This document shows, one piece after another, positions 1 through 5,068 of a stretch of DNA of 5,203 nucleotides. The stretch's first letter is position 1. Each line of letters starts with the position of its first letter. Source of the stretch: Methanobacteriota archaeon. GTDB taxonomy: Archaea > Thermoplasmatota > Thermoplasmata > RBG-16-68-12. The stretch lies in assembly GCA_005879045.1 (NCBI GenBank), contig VBLV01000037.1:1-5203 (forward strand). The letters run 5' to 3'. The notes under the pieces were generated by a model. The model saw only the letters and a list, made by a program, of their open reading frames with translations, did not search any database and was not told where the DNA came from. The position numbers were made by a program, and so were the translations under genes.

Positions 1-510
1 TGTCACCTGAATGTTCGAGATGGTGACCGACACGGAGCCCGATGCCGTTCCGCCGTTCGCGTCGGTGACGACGACGCTCGCCTGATACGATCCGGGTTGC
101 GCGAACGCGTGTGCGACTTGGATGCCGGAGCCCGTGGCTCCGTCTCCGAGGGACCAGGCGTAATCCGTGAAGCCACCCGGGCCGCCGGTGGCCTGCGCGG
201 AGAACGTGAGGGATGTGCCCGGCGCTGCGGCCGAGGGATTCGCGTGCGCGGCGACCGACGGAGACGGGCTCACGTCGACCGACTTCGACGCCGCGGCGGA
301 GGCGGAGGCAGAATCGGTTGCCGTGCACGTCACGGTCATCGCTCCCGCCAATTGGTACACGTGGTTCACGGCCGGTCCGCTCCCGGTATTTCCATCGCCA
401 AAGGTCCAACCGTACGAATACGGCGCGGCTCCGCCCGTGGCTGAACACGTGAACGACACCGACTGGCCCACGTCGGCGGCCTGCCGCGGCGCGCTGACGC
501 TCGCCCCGAG
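1..510 (-). repeat. Second copy of the PKD super-repeat (domains 4-5, cut by the window edge)
   Basis: This is the partner of the copy at 757-1272, offset by about 760 bp (253-254 codons). Shared features are ADVGQS followed by F-x-C in the first domain, APGTxLTFSA in the second, and the TISNI linker at the end. The copies have diverged clearly at DNA level, so the duplication is not recent. By this pattern the domain just beyond the left edge should resemble domain 3. Confidence 0.7.
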
Positions 511-1434
511 CGGGGCCGGGGGTGCCGTCACGCTCACGGTCTGTGTCTGGGTGACCTTGGTCCCGCCCAGGGAGTCGGTCGCAGTGACGGCGGGCGAATA
601 GCTGCCTCCGGCCGAGTACGAGTGCGAGGCGGGAGAGCCGGTCCCCGTGGTCCCGTCCCCGAACGCCCACGAAAACGAATAGGGAGAGCCGCTGCCTCCG
701 CTGGCCGATGCCGTGAACGTGAAGACCGTCGTCGCGTCGCCGCTCGTCGGTGACACGCCCGCGGTGACGCCGATGTTGGAGATCGTCACCGATGTGGAGG
801 AGGAAGCCGTTCCCCCATTTCCATCCGTAGCGGTGACCGTCGCCTGATACGAGCCGGCCGCCGTATACGCGTGCGTGGCGGGCGCACCGGAGCCGGACGA
901 GCCGTCGTCGAACGTCCACTCATACGAGAACGACCCATCGCCACCCGAGGGAGATGCGCTGAACGTGAGGACAGTGCCCGGAGCCGCGAGATCGTGATCG
1001 ACCGAGGCGGCCACGGAAGGCAGCGGACTGATGACGACGCTCTTCGACGCCGACGCGATTCCCAAGAGGAGGTCGGTCACTGTGCACGTCGCTTCGTAGG
1101 TTCCCGGCGAGCTGAACGAGTGGGTGACCGTGGGACCCGTTCCGATGCCCCCGTCGCTGAGGGTCCACGCATACACGTACGGCGGCGTGCCGCCGGATGC
1201 GCTGCACGCGAACGTGATACTCTGGCCGACATCGGCGCCGGAACGGTCCGCGCTGACATGGGCGCTCAGTGCGTCGGCGGGTGCGACCCCTGAGTTCGCT
1301 GAAGCCGCTTGGACGACCGGGGGTCCGGGTGCGAGAGCTGGCCCGCCCCCGAGTCCGGGCCACGCCGGGACGAGAGCGAGGACGAATAGCACCAGCAGTG
1401 CTACGACGCTCCCGGCCCGCGCAAGGGCTGCCAT
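1..1434 (-). CDS. Secreted multi-PKD-domain protein (N-terminal 478 residues; gene runs off left edge)
   Basis: Translating the minus strand gives an open frame from ATG at 1434 (or GTG at 1440) to the window edge with no stop. Residues 1-8 are short and basic, 10-22 are a hydrophobic core (VVALLVLFVLALV), and an ASA-type signal peptidase site lies near residue 46, so export is likely. Five PKD (Ig-like beta-sandwich) domains follow at about 55-135, 140-220, 222-303, 309-389 and 392-474. Each has the core Trp (90, 173, 256, 343, 427), most with a W-x-(F/L)-x-DG turn, then a HxY/F-type strand and a (V/A)TD strand. Domains 1 and 4 carry a Cys pair (77/117 and 330/370). PKD domains typically mediate adhesion or protein and carbohydrate contacts in cell-surface proteins and extracellular hydrolases; no catalytic domain is visible in this part. 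The start is uncertain: a weak AGGG lies 9 nt before ATG 1434, and a stronger GGGGAGGT lies 17 nt before GTG 1440. The family call is firm; the role is unknown. Confidence 0.9.
   Translation of the reverse strand, partial: MAALARAGSVVALLVLFVLALVPAWPGLGGGPALAPGPPVVQAASANSGVAPADALSAHVSADRSGADVGQSITFACSASGGTPPYVYAWTLSDGGIGTGPTVTHSFSSPGTYEATCTVTDLLLGIASASKSVVISPLPSVAASVDHDLAAPGTVLTFSASPSGGDGSFSYEWTFDDGSSGSGAPATHAYTAAGSYQATVTATDGNGGTASSSTSVTISNIGVTAGVSPTSGDATTVFTFTASASGGSGSPYSFSWAFGDGTTGTGSPASHSYSAGGSYSPAVTATDSLGGTKVTQTQTVSVTAPPAPLGASVSAPRQAADVGQSVSFTCSATGGAAPYSYGWTFGDGNTGSGPAVNHVYQLAGAMTVTCTATDSASASAAASKSVDVSPSPSVAAHANPSAAAPGTSLTFSAQATGGPGGFTDYAWSLGDGATGSGIQVAHAFAQPGSYQASVVVTDANGGTASGSVSVTISNIQVT
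757..1272 (-). repeat. First copy of a PKD super-repeat (domains 1-2 and start of 3)
   Basis: Domains 1 and 2 match domains 4 and 5 in order. The Cys pair of domain 1 (residues 77 and 117) recurs exactly 253 residues later, and the core Trp of domain 2 recurs 254 residues later. At DNA level, CTGGCC at 1222-1227 matches 463-468 (759 bp apart), and CGCCTGATAC at 841-850 matches 79-88 (762 bp apart). The linker ending domain 2, VTISNIGVT, reappears as VTISNIQVT at the window edge. Confidence 0.75.
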
Positions 1435-1448
1435 CGGCACGATCCCTG

Positions 1449-1553
1449 ACCCGTTGAACCTCCCCGGGAGGTATTAGTACGCAACCCACCCGTTGAAATC
1501 GATTGTGTTCATTCGTAATCATGACGGCCTAGTCCCCGCGTCCATTTCAACGG
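1449..1553. repeat. Three copies of CCGTTGAA in the divergent promoter
   Basis: ACCCGTTGAA occurs at 1449-1458 and again at 1488-1497, both on the plus strand and 39 bp apart. ATTTCAACGG at 1544-1553 is the exact reverse complement of CCGTTGAAAT at 1490-1499. The three sites surround the presumed promoter elements, which fits binding by a regulator. No regulator gene is present in the window to link to them. Confidence 0.35.
1458..1472. promoter_or_regulatory. Perfect inverted repeat, candidate operator of the PKD gene
   Basis: The 15-base sequence ACCTCCCCGGGAGGT has two perfect 7-base arms around one central base. It lies 18-38 bp upstream of the two possible PKD starts and directly downstream of the TATA-like TACTAATA, where a bound repressor would block initiation. 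On the minus strand its proximal arm also reads GGGGAGGT, so it could instead act as a ribosome-binding site that is hidden by pairing if it lies within the transcript. Confidence 0.45.
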
Positions 1554-1614
1554 CGTCTGCGACCGCCACGGGACATGACAGAAACCTAATGGCCGCGGCC
1601 TCGCATGCCGAGCC

Positions 1615-2004
1615 ATGGCCGCCCCGCTCGGCAAGCTCCTCTACCTCTACGTCGGCACCTCGGACTTCGATCGCGACCTGAAGTACTACACGAACGTCCT
1701 CGGTGCGAAGGTGTTGTGGAATCATCACGCGTTCGGCGCCAACGTCGCAGCGCTTCGGTTGTGCGAAGGGCCGCAGTATCTGCTGGCCGACCACCGGCCG
1801 GCGCCGACCTGCTTGCCGCTCTTTGAAGTGAAAGATCTGAAGGCGAAAGCCAAGGAGCTCCGATCCCGAGGATGGAAATCCGAAGGGCGTTCGTTCGAGG
1901 TCCCTCCCGGCCCGTGCCTGCTCTTCAAGGACCCGAGCGGGAACCAGCTCGCCCTCTTGGAGAATGTGCGCCCGAATGTGATGGGCGAAGGCTTTGAGGA
2001 CTAG
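1615..2004 (+). CDS. VOC (glyoxalase/bleomycin-resistance fold) family protein
   Basis: This is a 129-residue protein of typical single-unit VOC length. The N-terminal strand and helix (LYLYVGTSDFDRDLKYYTNVLG region, about 9-30) match the classic VOC opening 'V.D...s..FY...LG'. The C-terminal FKDPSGNQLALLE (104-116) matches the closing strand with its usual metal-ligand Glu (E116). The residue aligned with the common first-strand metal-ligand His appears to be Tyr10, so classical glyoxalase I chemistry is doubtful; a binding protein, or an enzyme with altered ligands, is possible. VOC proteins usually act in the cytosol as dimers on small molecules. The ATG at 1615 is the first in this frame that fits the homology; there is no Shine-Dalgarno site, so a leaderless mRNA is plausible. 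It is followed after 35 bp by the SnoaL-like gene in the same direction. The substrate cannot be predicted. Confidence 0.88.
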   Translation: MAAPLGKLLYLYVGTSDFDRDLKYYTNVLGAKVLWNHHAFGANVAALRLCEGPQYLLADHRPAPTCLPLFEVKDLKAKAKELRSRGWKSEGRSFEVPPGPCLLFKDPSGNQLALLENVRPNVMGEGFED

Positions 2005-2029
2005 GACGACTCTCATGCTGTCCGGCCCT

Positions 2030-2035
2030 AGGTGA
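2030..2035 (+). promoter_or_regulatory. Shine-Dalgarno site of the SnoaL-like gene
   Basis: AGGTGA complements the conserved 3' end of 16S rRNA. It lies 4 bases before ATG 2040 and 10 bases before the in-frame ATG 2046. It is one of the few good ribosome-binding sites in the window. It implies translation from an internal position of a transcript, in keeping with co-transcription with the upstream VOC gene. Confidence 0.5.
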
Positions 2036-2039
2036 GTGG

Positions 2040-2438
2040 ATGCGGATGTTCGAGCACCCGAACGCGGCTCTCGTCGAGCGTCTCTACGCGGCGTTCGATG
2101 CGAAGGATGCCGCGTCGCTGGGCAAGCTGATCGCCGAGGACGCGGTGTGGCACGTGCCCGGAACCAGCCCGATCTCGGGAGACCATCGGGGCCAGGCGGC
2201 GATCTTCGCGTACTTTCAGAAACTCGCGGAGCTCACCGACGGGACGTTCCACGCGGAGCTCATCGACGTCCTCGCGAGCGACATGCATGCGGCTGCCTTG
2301 GCCGCCGCGAAAGGGACCCGGGGGGATCGGGTCTTCGAGCAAACCTACCTGCTCTTCCTGCGGATCGAAAACGACCGGATCGTCGAAGCACGGTTGTTCA
2401 ATGAGGACGAGGAAGCGTTCCAGGCGTTCTGGTCCTAG
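2040..2438 (+). CDS. SnoaL-like (NTF2-fold) protein, ketosteroid-isomerase-related
   Basis: This 132-residue protein has the layout of SnoaL-like domains. An N-terminal helix (VERLYAAFDAKD, 12-23) is followed by a helix and strand, LGKLIAEDAVWHVPG (27-41). Then come the G-x-x-x-G-x-x-A-I-F segment (about 47-56), a central strand region, and the closing strand pair RIENDRIVEARLFNED (108-123) typical of the family's 'F.v.dGKI....y.D' end. Members range from polyketide cyclases and isomerases to ligand-binding proteins of unknown role, and catalytic residues vary too much to name a reaction here. No signal peptide or membrane segment is seen, so it is probably cytosolic. The start at 2040 is supported by AGGTGA just upstream, though ATG 2046 is nearly as good. 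It follows the VOC gene by 35 bp and precedes the TMEM175 remnant by 6 bp. Confidence 0.87.
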   Translation: MRMFEHPNAALVERLYAAFDAKDAASLGKLIAEDAVWHVPGTSPISGDHRGQAAIFAYFQKLAELTDGTFHAELIDVLASDMHAAALAAAKGTRGDRVFEQTYLLFLRIENDRIVEARLFNEDEEAFQAFWS

Positions 2439-2444
2439 GGACCC

Positions 2445-2636
2445 ATGAGGGTGGCATGGAGTCGGTCCGCCCGGCAGGCCCCGCTGGCATTGAGTCCCGC
2501 CCGGATTGAGACGCTGCCGGACGGCGTGTTCGCGATTGCGATGACCCTCCTCGTGCTCGACCTAGCGGTGCCCGAGGTCGCTCCCTACATTCTCTCAGGA
2601 AGGTTAGATCGACCCGTCTTTCGTCGTCGGCCCTGA
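2445..2636 (+). pseudogene. Truncated TMEM175-family (DUF1211) channel, N-terminal remnant
   Basis: Only 63 codons remain. Residues 20-43 (RIETLPDGVFAIAMTLLVLDL and following AVP) match the first helix signature of TMEM175/DUF1211 proteins, R-xxx-FSD-x7-T. Here it is R20, L24-P25-D26 and T34 with exact spacing, but F and S of the FSD motif are changed. Prokaryotic members are normally about 200 residues with six membrane helices and form potassium-permeable channels. After about residue 44 the similarity stops, the tail is Arg- and Pro-rich (RLDRPVFRRRP), and a TGA ends the frame. Helices 2-6 are absent in every frame because the protease gene begins 3 bases later. The likely history is an internal deletion that removed most of the gene. 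Expression as a small one-helix protein is possible but not supported. Confidence 0.65.
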
Positions 2637-2639
2637 CCT

Positions 2640-3638
2640 GTGACCGGCCCCGTCGGAACCCGCTCAACAAACCCCGCGGACGTCTTGTCGGTCTCCATGA
2701 TTGCAGACTTGCAGAACGCGTACATCAACGCGGTGGAACGGGTGGGGGCGAGCACGGTCAACGTGAGCACGGCGGGAGCGGCGTACGGGCCTCCGTTCGG
2801 GAGGCCATGGCCGCGGCGCGGCTTCGGCTCCGGAGTCCTCCTCGACGCCGAGGGCCACGTCCTCACGACGCATCACGTGATCGACGGAGCGAGCAAGGTC
2901 ATCGTGACCTTCGCGGACGGCCGCGTCCTCAGCGGCGCCGTCGTCGGCGGAGACGATGAGACCGATATCGCGATCATCAAGGTCGACGGGAAAGACTTCC
3001 AGGCGGCCGAGTTCGCGGACTCCGACCAGCTCAAGGTCGGCCAGCCGGTGCTGGCAATCGGGAATCCGCTCGGCCTACCGGGCGGCCCGACGGTCACCTC
3101 CGGCGTGATCAGTTCGTTGCGACGCAACCTGTCCTTGGGTCCGGGTGACGGCCTTCCCGTGATCCAGACGGACGCCGCCGTGAATCCGGGGAACAGCGGG
3201 GGTCCTCTCGTCGATTTGCAAGGACGGGTCGTGGCGATCAACACGGCGACGATTCCGTTCGCTGAGGGCATCGGGTTCGCGATTCCGAGCAACGCGGCGC
3301 TCGGCGTCGCGCGCCAAATCCTCGAGCACGGACACGTCCAGAGGCCCTGGCTCGGCGTCGCGGGCTACGATGTCGACCGCCGGGTCGCGGCGTACTACGG
3401 CATCACGAGCCGCCAAGGCGTGTTCCTCGCGGAGGTCTCGTCCGGATCTCCGGCGGAGGCCGCGGGTCTCCAGGTCGGCGATGTCCTCACGTCGCTCGGG
3501 GGCCGCGCCCTCGGCGGAGTCGCGGACCTCGTGGACGGATTGCGAGAGCGGGCGATCGGTGACACGATCGACATCCAGGCGGAGCGTCGGGGCCAAGCTC
3601 TGCGCGTCAAAGCGAAGCTCGCTAGCCGGCCGTTCTGA
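2640..3638 (+). CDS. Trypsin-like serine protease, HtrA/DegP (S1C) type with one PDZ domain
   Basis: This 332-residue protease carries a full catalytic triad. His79 is in VLTTHHVIDGA, Asp109 is in DETDIAIIK, and Ser186 is in NPGNSGGPLVD. The protease domain spans about 23-225; AIGNPLG (139-145) and GIGFAIPSN (210-218) are further S1C hallmarks. A single PDZ domain follows at about 236-328, containing GSPAEAAGLQVGDVLTSLGG. HtrA proteins degrade or refold damaged proteins, with the PDZ domain sensing exposed C-termini. Unlike most bacterial homologues there is no signal peptide or membrane anchor, so it should act in the cytosol unless the start is misplaced. The start is uncertain: GTG 2640 has no ribosome-binding site, and ATG 2697 (Met20) begins just before the conserved N-terminal helix IADLQNAYINAVERVG and may be the true start. 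The frame upstream of GTG 2640 is closed by the TGA that ends the TMEM175 remnant. Confidence 0.95.
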   Translation: MTGPVGTRSTNPADVLSVSMIADLQNAYINAVERVGASTVNVSTAGAAYGPPFGRPWPRRGFGSGVLLDAEGHVLTTHHVIDGASKVIVTFADGRVLSGAVVGGDDETDIAIIKVDGKDFQAAEFADSDQLKVGQPVLAIGNPLGLPGGPTVTSGVISSLRRNLSLGPGDGLPVIQTDAAVNPGNSGGPLVDLQGRVVAINTATIPFAEGIGFAIPSNAALGVARQILEHGHVQRPWLGVAGYDVDRRVAAYYGITSRQGVFLAEVSSGSPAEAAGLQVGDVLTSLGGRALGGVADLVDGLRERAIGDTIDIQAERRGQALRVKAKLASRPF

Positions 3639-3665
3639 GCGCAAACCTTCAAAACCGGTTCCACG

Positions 3666-3863
3666 ATGGGCGGACCGATGCGCCCGCTCCACCCGGAGAC
3701 TTGCCCGCGGTGCGGCAAGCCGACATGGAACTGGTACTACCTTTCCACCCGGATCTGGATCGAGTGCGAGCATTGCGGCTTCAAGGACAGCGTGAGCAAC
3801 ACGCCGGTCAGCGGCGCGAACACGGACAGCTCGACGCGGAAAGTGCCGTCCTCGAGGGCGTGA
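3666..3863 (+). CDS. Small zinc-ribbon protein
   Basis: This is a 65-residue protein with a C-x2-C pair at 13/16 (CPRC) and a second at 34/37 (CEHC), 17 residues apart. That is the arrangement of a single zinc ribbon. Aromatic residues fill the knuckle between them (W21, W23, Y24, Y25, W31). The C-terminal 25 residues are polar and Ser/Thr/Asn-rich, probably disordered. No family name can be given; such proteins often bind nucleic acid or act as accessory subunits. It starts 27 bp after the protease stop, so co-transcription is possible. ATG 3678 (Met5) is an alternative start and leaves the ribbon intact. Both cysteine pairs in a short frame make a chance ORF unlikely. Confidence 0.72.
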   Translation: MGGPMRPLHPETCPRCGKPTWNWYYLSTRIWIECEHCGFKDSVSNTPVSGANTDSSTRKVPSSRA

Positions 3864-3927
3864 GTCGCGACCCGAGCGGCATCGAGCAATGATGAAATAG
3901 CGTCAAGGCCGTGCCCCCTGCGAACCG
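3864..3927 (+). promoter_or_regulatory. Short intergenic gap with a possible weak promoter
   Basis: These 64 bases precede the membrane zinc-ribbon gene. GAAATAG at 3894-3900 is the only AT-rich patch and lies about 28-34 bp before the ATG at 3928, a distance that would suit an archaeal TATA-type element with a leaderless mRNA. The match is weak. No ribosome-binding site is visible. Confidence 0.25.
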
Positions 3928-4314
3928 ATGGCGAGCGCGTTCCAAATCATGGGGGCCGAGTGGCTCGTATTCGCCCTCGGAATCTGTCTGGTCGGCATTG
4001 TGGCCCTCGTCTTCGGCGCGCTGTGGATGTACCGCGACGCGCAAACCCGGCGCATGGACGCGACCGTCTGGGTCGTCCTTCTGGTCGTCGCGACCCTTCT
4101 CGCGGGAATCATCGGGTTCGTCATCGTCCTCGTGATCTATCTGGTCGTTCGCGAAAGCCACCCGATCGGGGGCGGGATGCCGATGGGCTATGGTCCGTAC
4201 GGTCCGCCGCCCGCGCCGGTGATGCCGGCCGCATGTCCGGTGTGCGGACGCCCGATGACCTGGTACCCGCAGTACCAGCGTTGGTACTGTCCGTCGTGCG
4301 GCGCGTATCGTTGA
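3928..4314 (+). CDS. Two-helix membrane protein (PLDc_N-like) with C-terminal zinc ribbon
   Basis: This 128-residue protein has two hydrophobic helices at about 12-34 and 46-73. The link between them, WMYRDAQTRRMDATVWV (33-49), and the closing VIYLVVR (69-75) resemble the PLDc_N module (the helical hairpin found N-terminal to cardiolipin-synthase-type enzymes and in many small stand-alone proteins). A Gly/Pro/Met-rich linker (79-100) follows. It leads to a zinc ribbon with CPVC (103-106) and CPSC (121-124), 14 residues apart, ending almost at the C-terminus. The protein is predicted to sit in the cytoplasmic membrane; the hairpin suggests both termini are on the same side. No catalytic motif is present, so a structural, sensing or scaffold role is more likely than an enzyme. 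Its function is unknown. It is convergent with the DUF885 gene, the two stop codons lying 7 bp apart. Confidence 0.88.
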   Translation: MASAFQIMGAEWLVFALGICLVGIVALVFGALWMYRDAQTRRMDATVWVVLLVVATLLAGIIGFVIVLVIYLVVRESHPIGGGMPMGYGPYGPPPAPVMPAACPVCGRPMTWYPQYQRWYCPSCGAYR

Positions 4315-4324
4315 GATTGTCTCA
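4312..4324. other. Small palindrome joining two convergent stop codons
   Basis: TGAGATTGTCTCA has 5-base arms and a 3-base loop. Its left end is the TGA stop of the membrane zinc-ribbon gene, and its right end, read on the minus strand, is the TGA stop of the DUF885 gene. It could form a short hairpin in both transcripts, but a 5-bp stem without a T tract is weak as a terminator. Confidence 0.3.
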
Positions 4325-5068
4325 GAGTCGGCGGAACGCAGCCGCTAGCGTTCGCACGGTGTGCGGGCGCCAATAGAGGACGTCGAACAGGGCCGGATCG
4401 CCGTCCATCTTCAGGAATTGATTGCGGATGATCGCGGTTCCGTACCAGTAGCAGAACGCGTACGAGGCCCACGTGCGATTGCGCGCGTAGCGGACGTCGC
4501 GCACCGCCTGCTTCCAGTCCACGAGGCCGGAGTGCATCGCGTACCGGAGGAGCTCGCGCCGCGGCTCGTCCCGGTGGACCATGAAAGCGAGGTTCACCTC
4601 GGTCCCCCAGCGGAGCCGGTTCAGGGCCAGCGTCATGCGGTCTTCCGGGGTGCGGTCCCAGCGGAGGAACCACATCGCGTTCTCCCCAATGCCCTCCTCG
4701 ACGGGCCCCATCGGGCACGCGGCGAGGGAGACCGCGGCCTCCCGCGGGAAATCGCCGTGGAGGTACTCCCACTCCCGCGTCGCCTGGTGCACGTGATGGC
4801 CCGGGTACGCCTCGTGGGCCGCCATGTCGCGGAGGGCGGGCCAGGTCCACCGCAAGTCGACGTTCAGCTTCACGGTGCTCTGATAATCCCGCGTGTACTC
4901 GCAGATGCCGGAGATCGACCGTCCGCGGGAGTTTGAATAGCCTTCGCGCATCGCGCCGGGCGAGTCCCAGATATCGGTCCATCGTCGGTAAGACGGCGTC
5001 CGGCGTGACCCGATGTTCCCGTTCCCAGGTCTCCACTGCCGATCGGAGTCCGTCCTGCCGTCCCACAT
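4322..5068 (-). CDS. DUF885-family putative zinc peptidase, C-terminal portion (frame broken upstream)
   Basis: The last ~200 residues of this frame are the C-terminal part of a DUF885 protein. The zincin-like signature HEAYPGHH is at residues 85-92 when counted from ATG 5068. It is preceded by TRDYQSTVKLNVDLRWTWPAL (59-79), the usual 'Y.S.v..N.D..w.....' lead-in, and followed by EEGIGE (124-129), which resembles the family's downstream Glu motif. No membrane segment or signal is visible in this part. The family is annotated as putative metallopeptidase; substrates are mostly unknown. The first ~50 residues of this frame do not look like the family and are read in the wrong frame; homologous sequence continues instead in the frame that covers 4926-5203. 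ATG 5068 is therefore unlikely to be a genuine start. Full-length members are usually 500-600 residues, and the 5' end lies outside the window. Confidence 0.82.
   Translation of the reverse strand: MWDGRTDSDRQWRPGNGNIGSRRTPSYRRWTDIWDSPGAMREGYSNSRGRSISGICEYTRDYQSTVKLNVDLRWTWPALRDMAAHEAYPGHHVHQATREWEYLHGDFPREAAVSLAACPMGPVEEGIGENAMWFLRWDRTPEDRMTLALNRLRWGTEVNLAFMVHRDEPRRELLRYAMHSGLVDWKQAVRDVRYARNRTWASYAFCYWYGTAIIRNQFLKMDGDPALFDVLYWRPHTVRTLAAAFRRL

Larger units (their letters stand above)
1435..1614. promoter_or_regulatory. Divergent intergenic promoter region between the PKD gene and the VOC gene
   Basis: These 180 bases separate two divergently oriented genes, so promoters for both should lie here. 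For the PKD gene the best TATA-like element on the minus strand is TACTAATA at 1479-1472. That would place transcription start near 1450 and give a very short leader. For the VOC gene only a weak AT-rich patch (AACCTAAT, 1583-1590) lies about 26 bp before the start codon, which would suit a leaderless mRNA. The region also holds an inverted repeat and repeated CCGTTGAA motifs, listed separately. No start codon extends the VOC frame convincingly upstream, and no convincing small gene was found. Confidence 0.5.

Noticed and set aside
97..601. Plus-strand open frames over the PKD region
   Set aside because: They are antisense to the PKD domains, have biased low-complexity composition, and show no recognisable domain.
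1..1272. Possible CRISPR or tandem DNA repeats
   Set aside because: The repeats have a period of about 250 or 760 bp, are diverged, and follow the codon frame, so they are protein domain repeats.
920..1522. 200-codon minus-strand open frame overlapping the PKD gene start
   Set aside because: It is an Arg/Pro/Gly-rich shadow of the PKD frame; the competing frame on the same strand has a signal peptide and clear PKD domains.
1519..2016. 165-codon minus-strand open frame opposite the VOC gene
   Set aside because: It mirrors the VOC coding sequence and lacks any family motif, while the plus frame has clear VOC start and end motifs.
3075..3773. 232-codon minus-strand open frame opposite the protease
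   Set aside because: It is an antisense shadow in high-GC DNA; the plus strand encodes the full HtrA triad and PDZ domain.
4188..4920. Continuation of the upstream DUF885 frame to 4188
   Set aside because: Below about 4920 this frame becomes Arg/Pro/Gly-rich and loses all family similarity, and it runs antisense into the membrane zinc-ribbon gene; only the part above 4926 is credible.
4361..4936. 191-codon plus-strand open frame opposite the DUF885 gene
   Set aside because: The minus strand carries HEAYPGHH and its surrounding family motifs; the plus frame has no recognisable domain.
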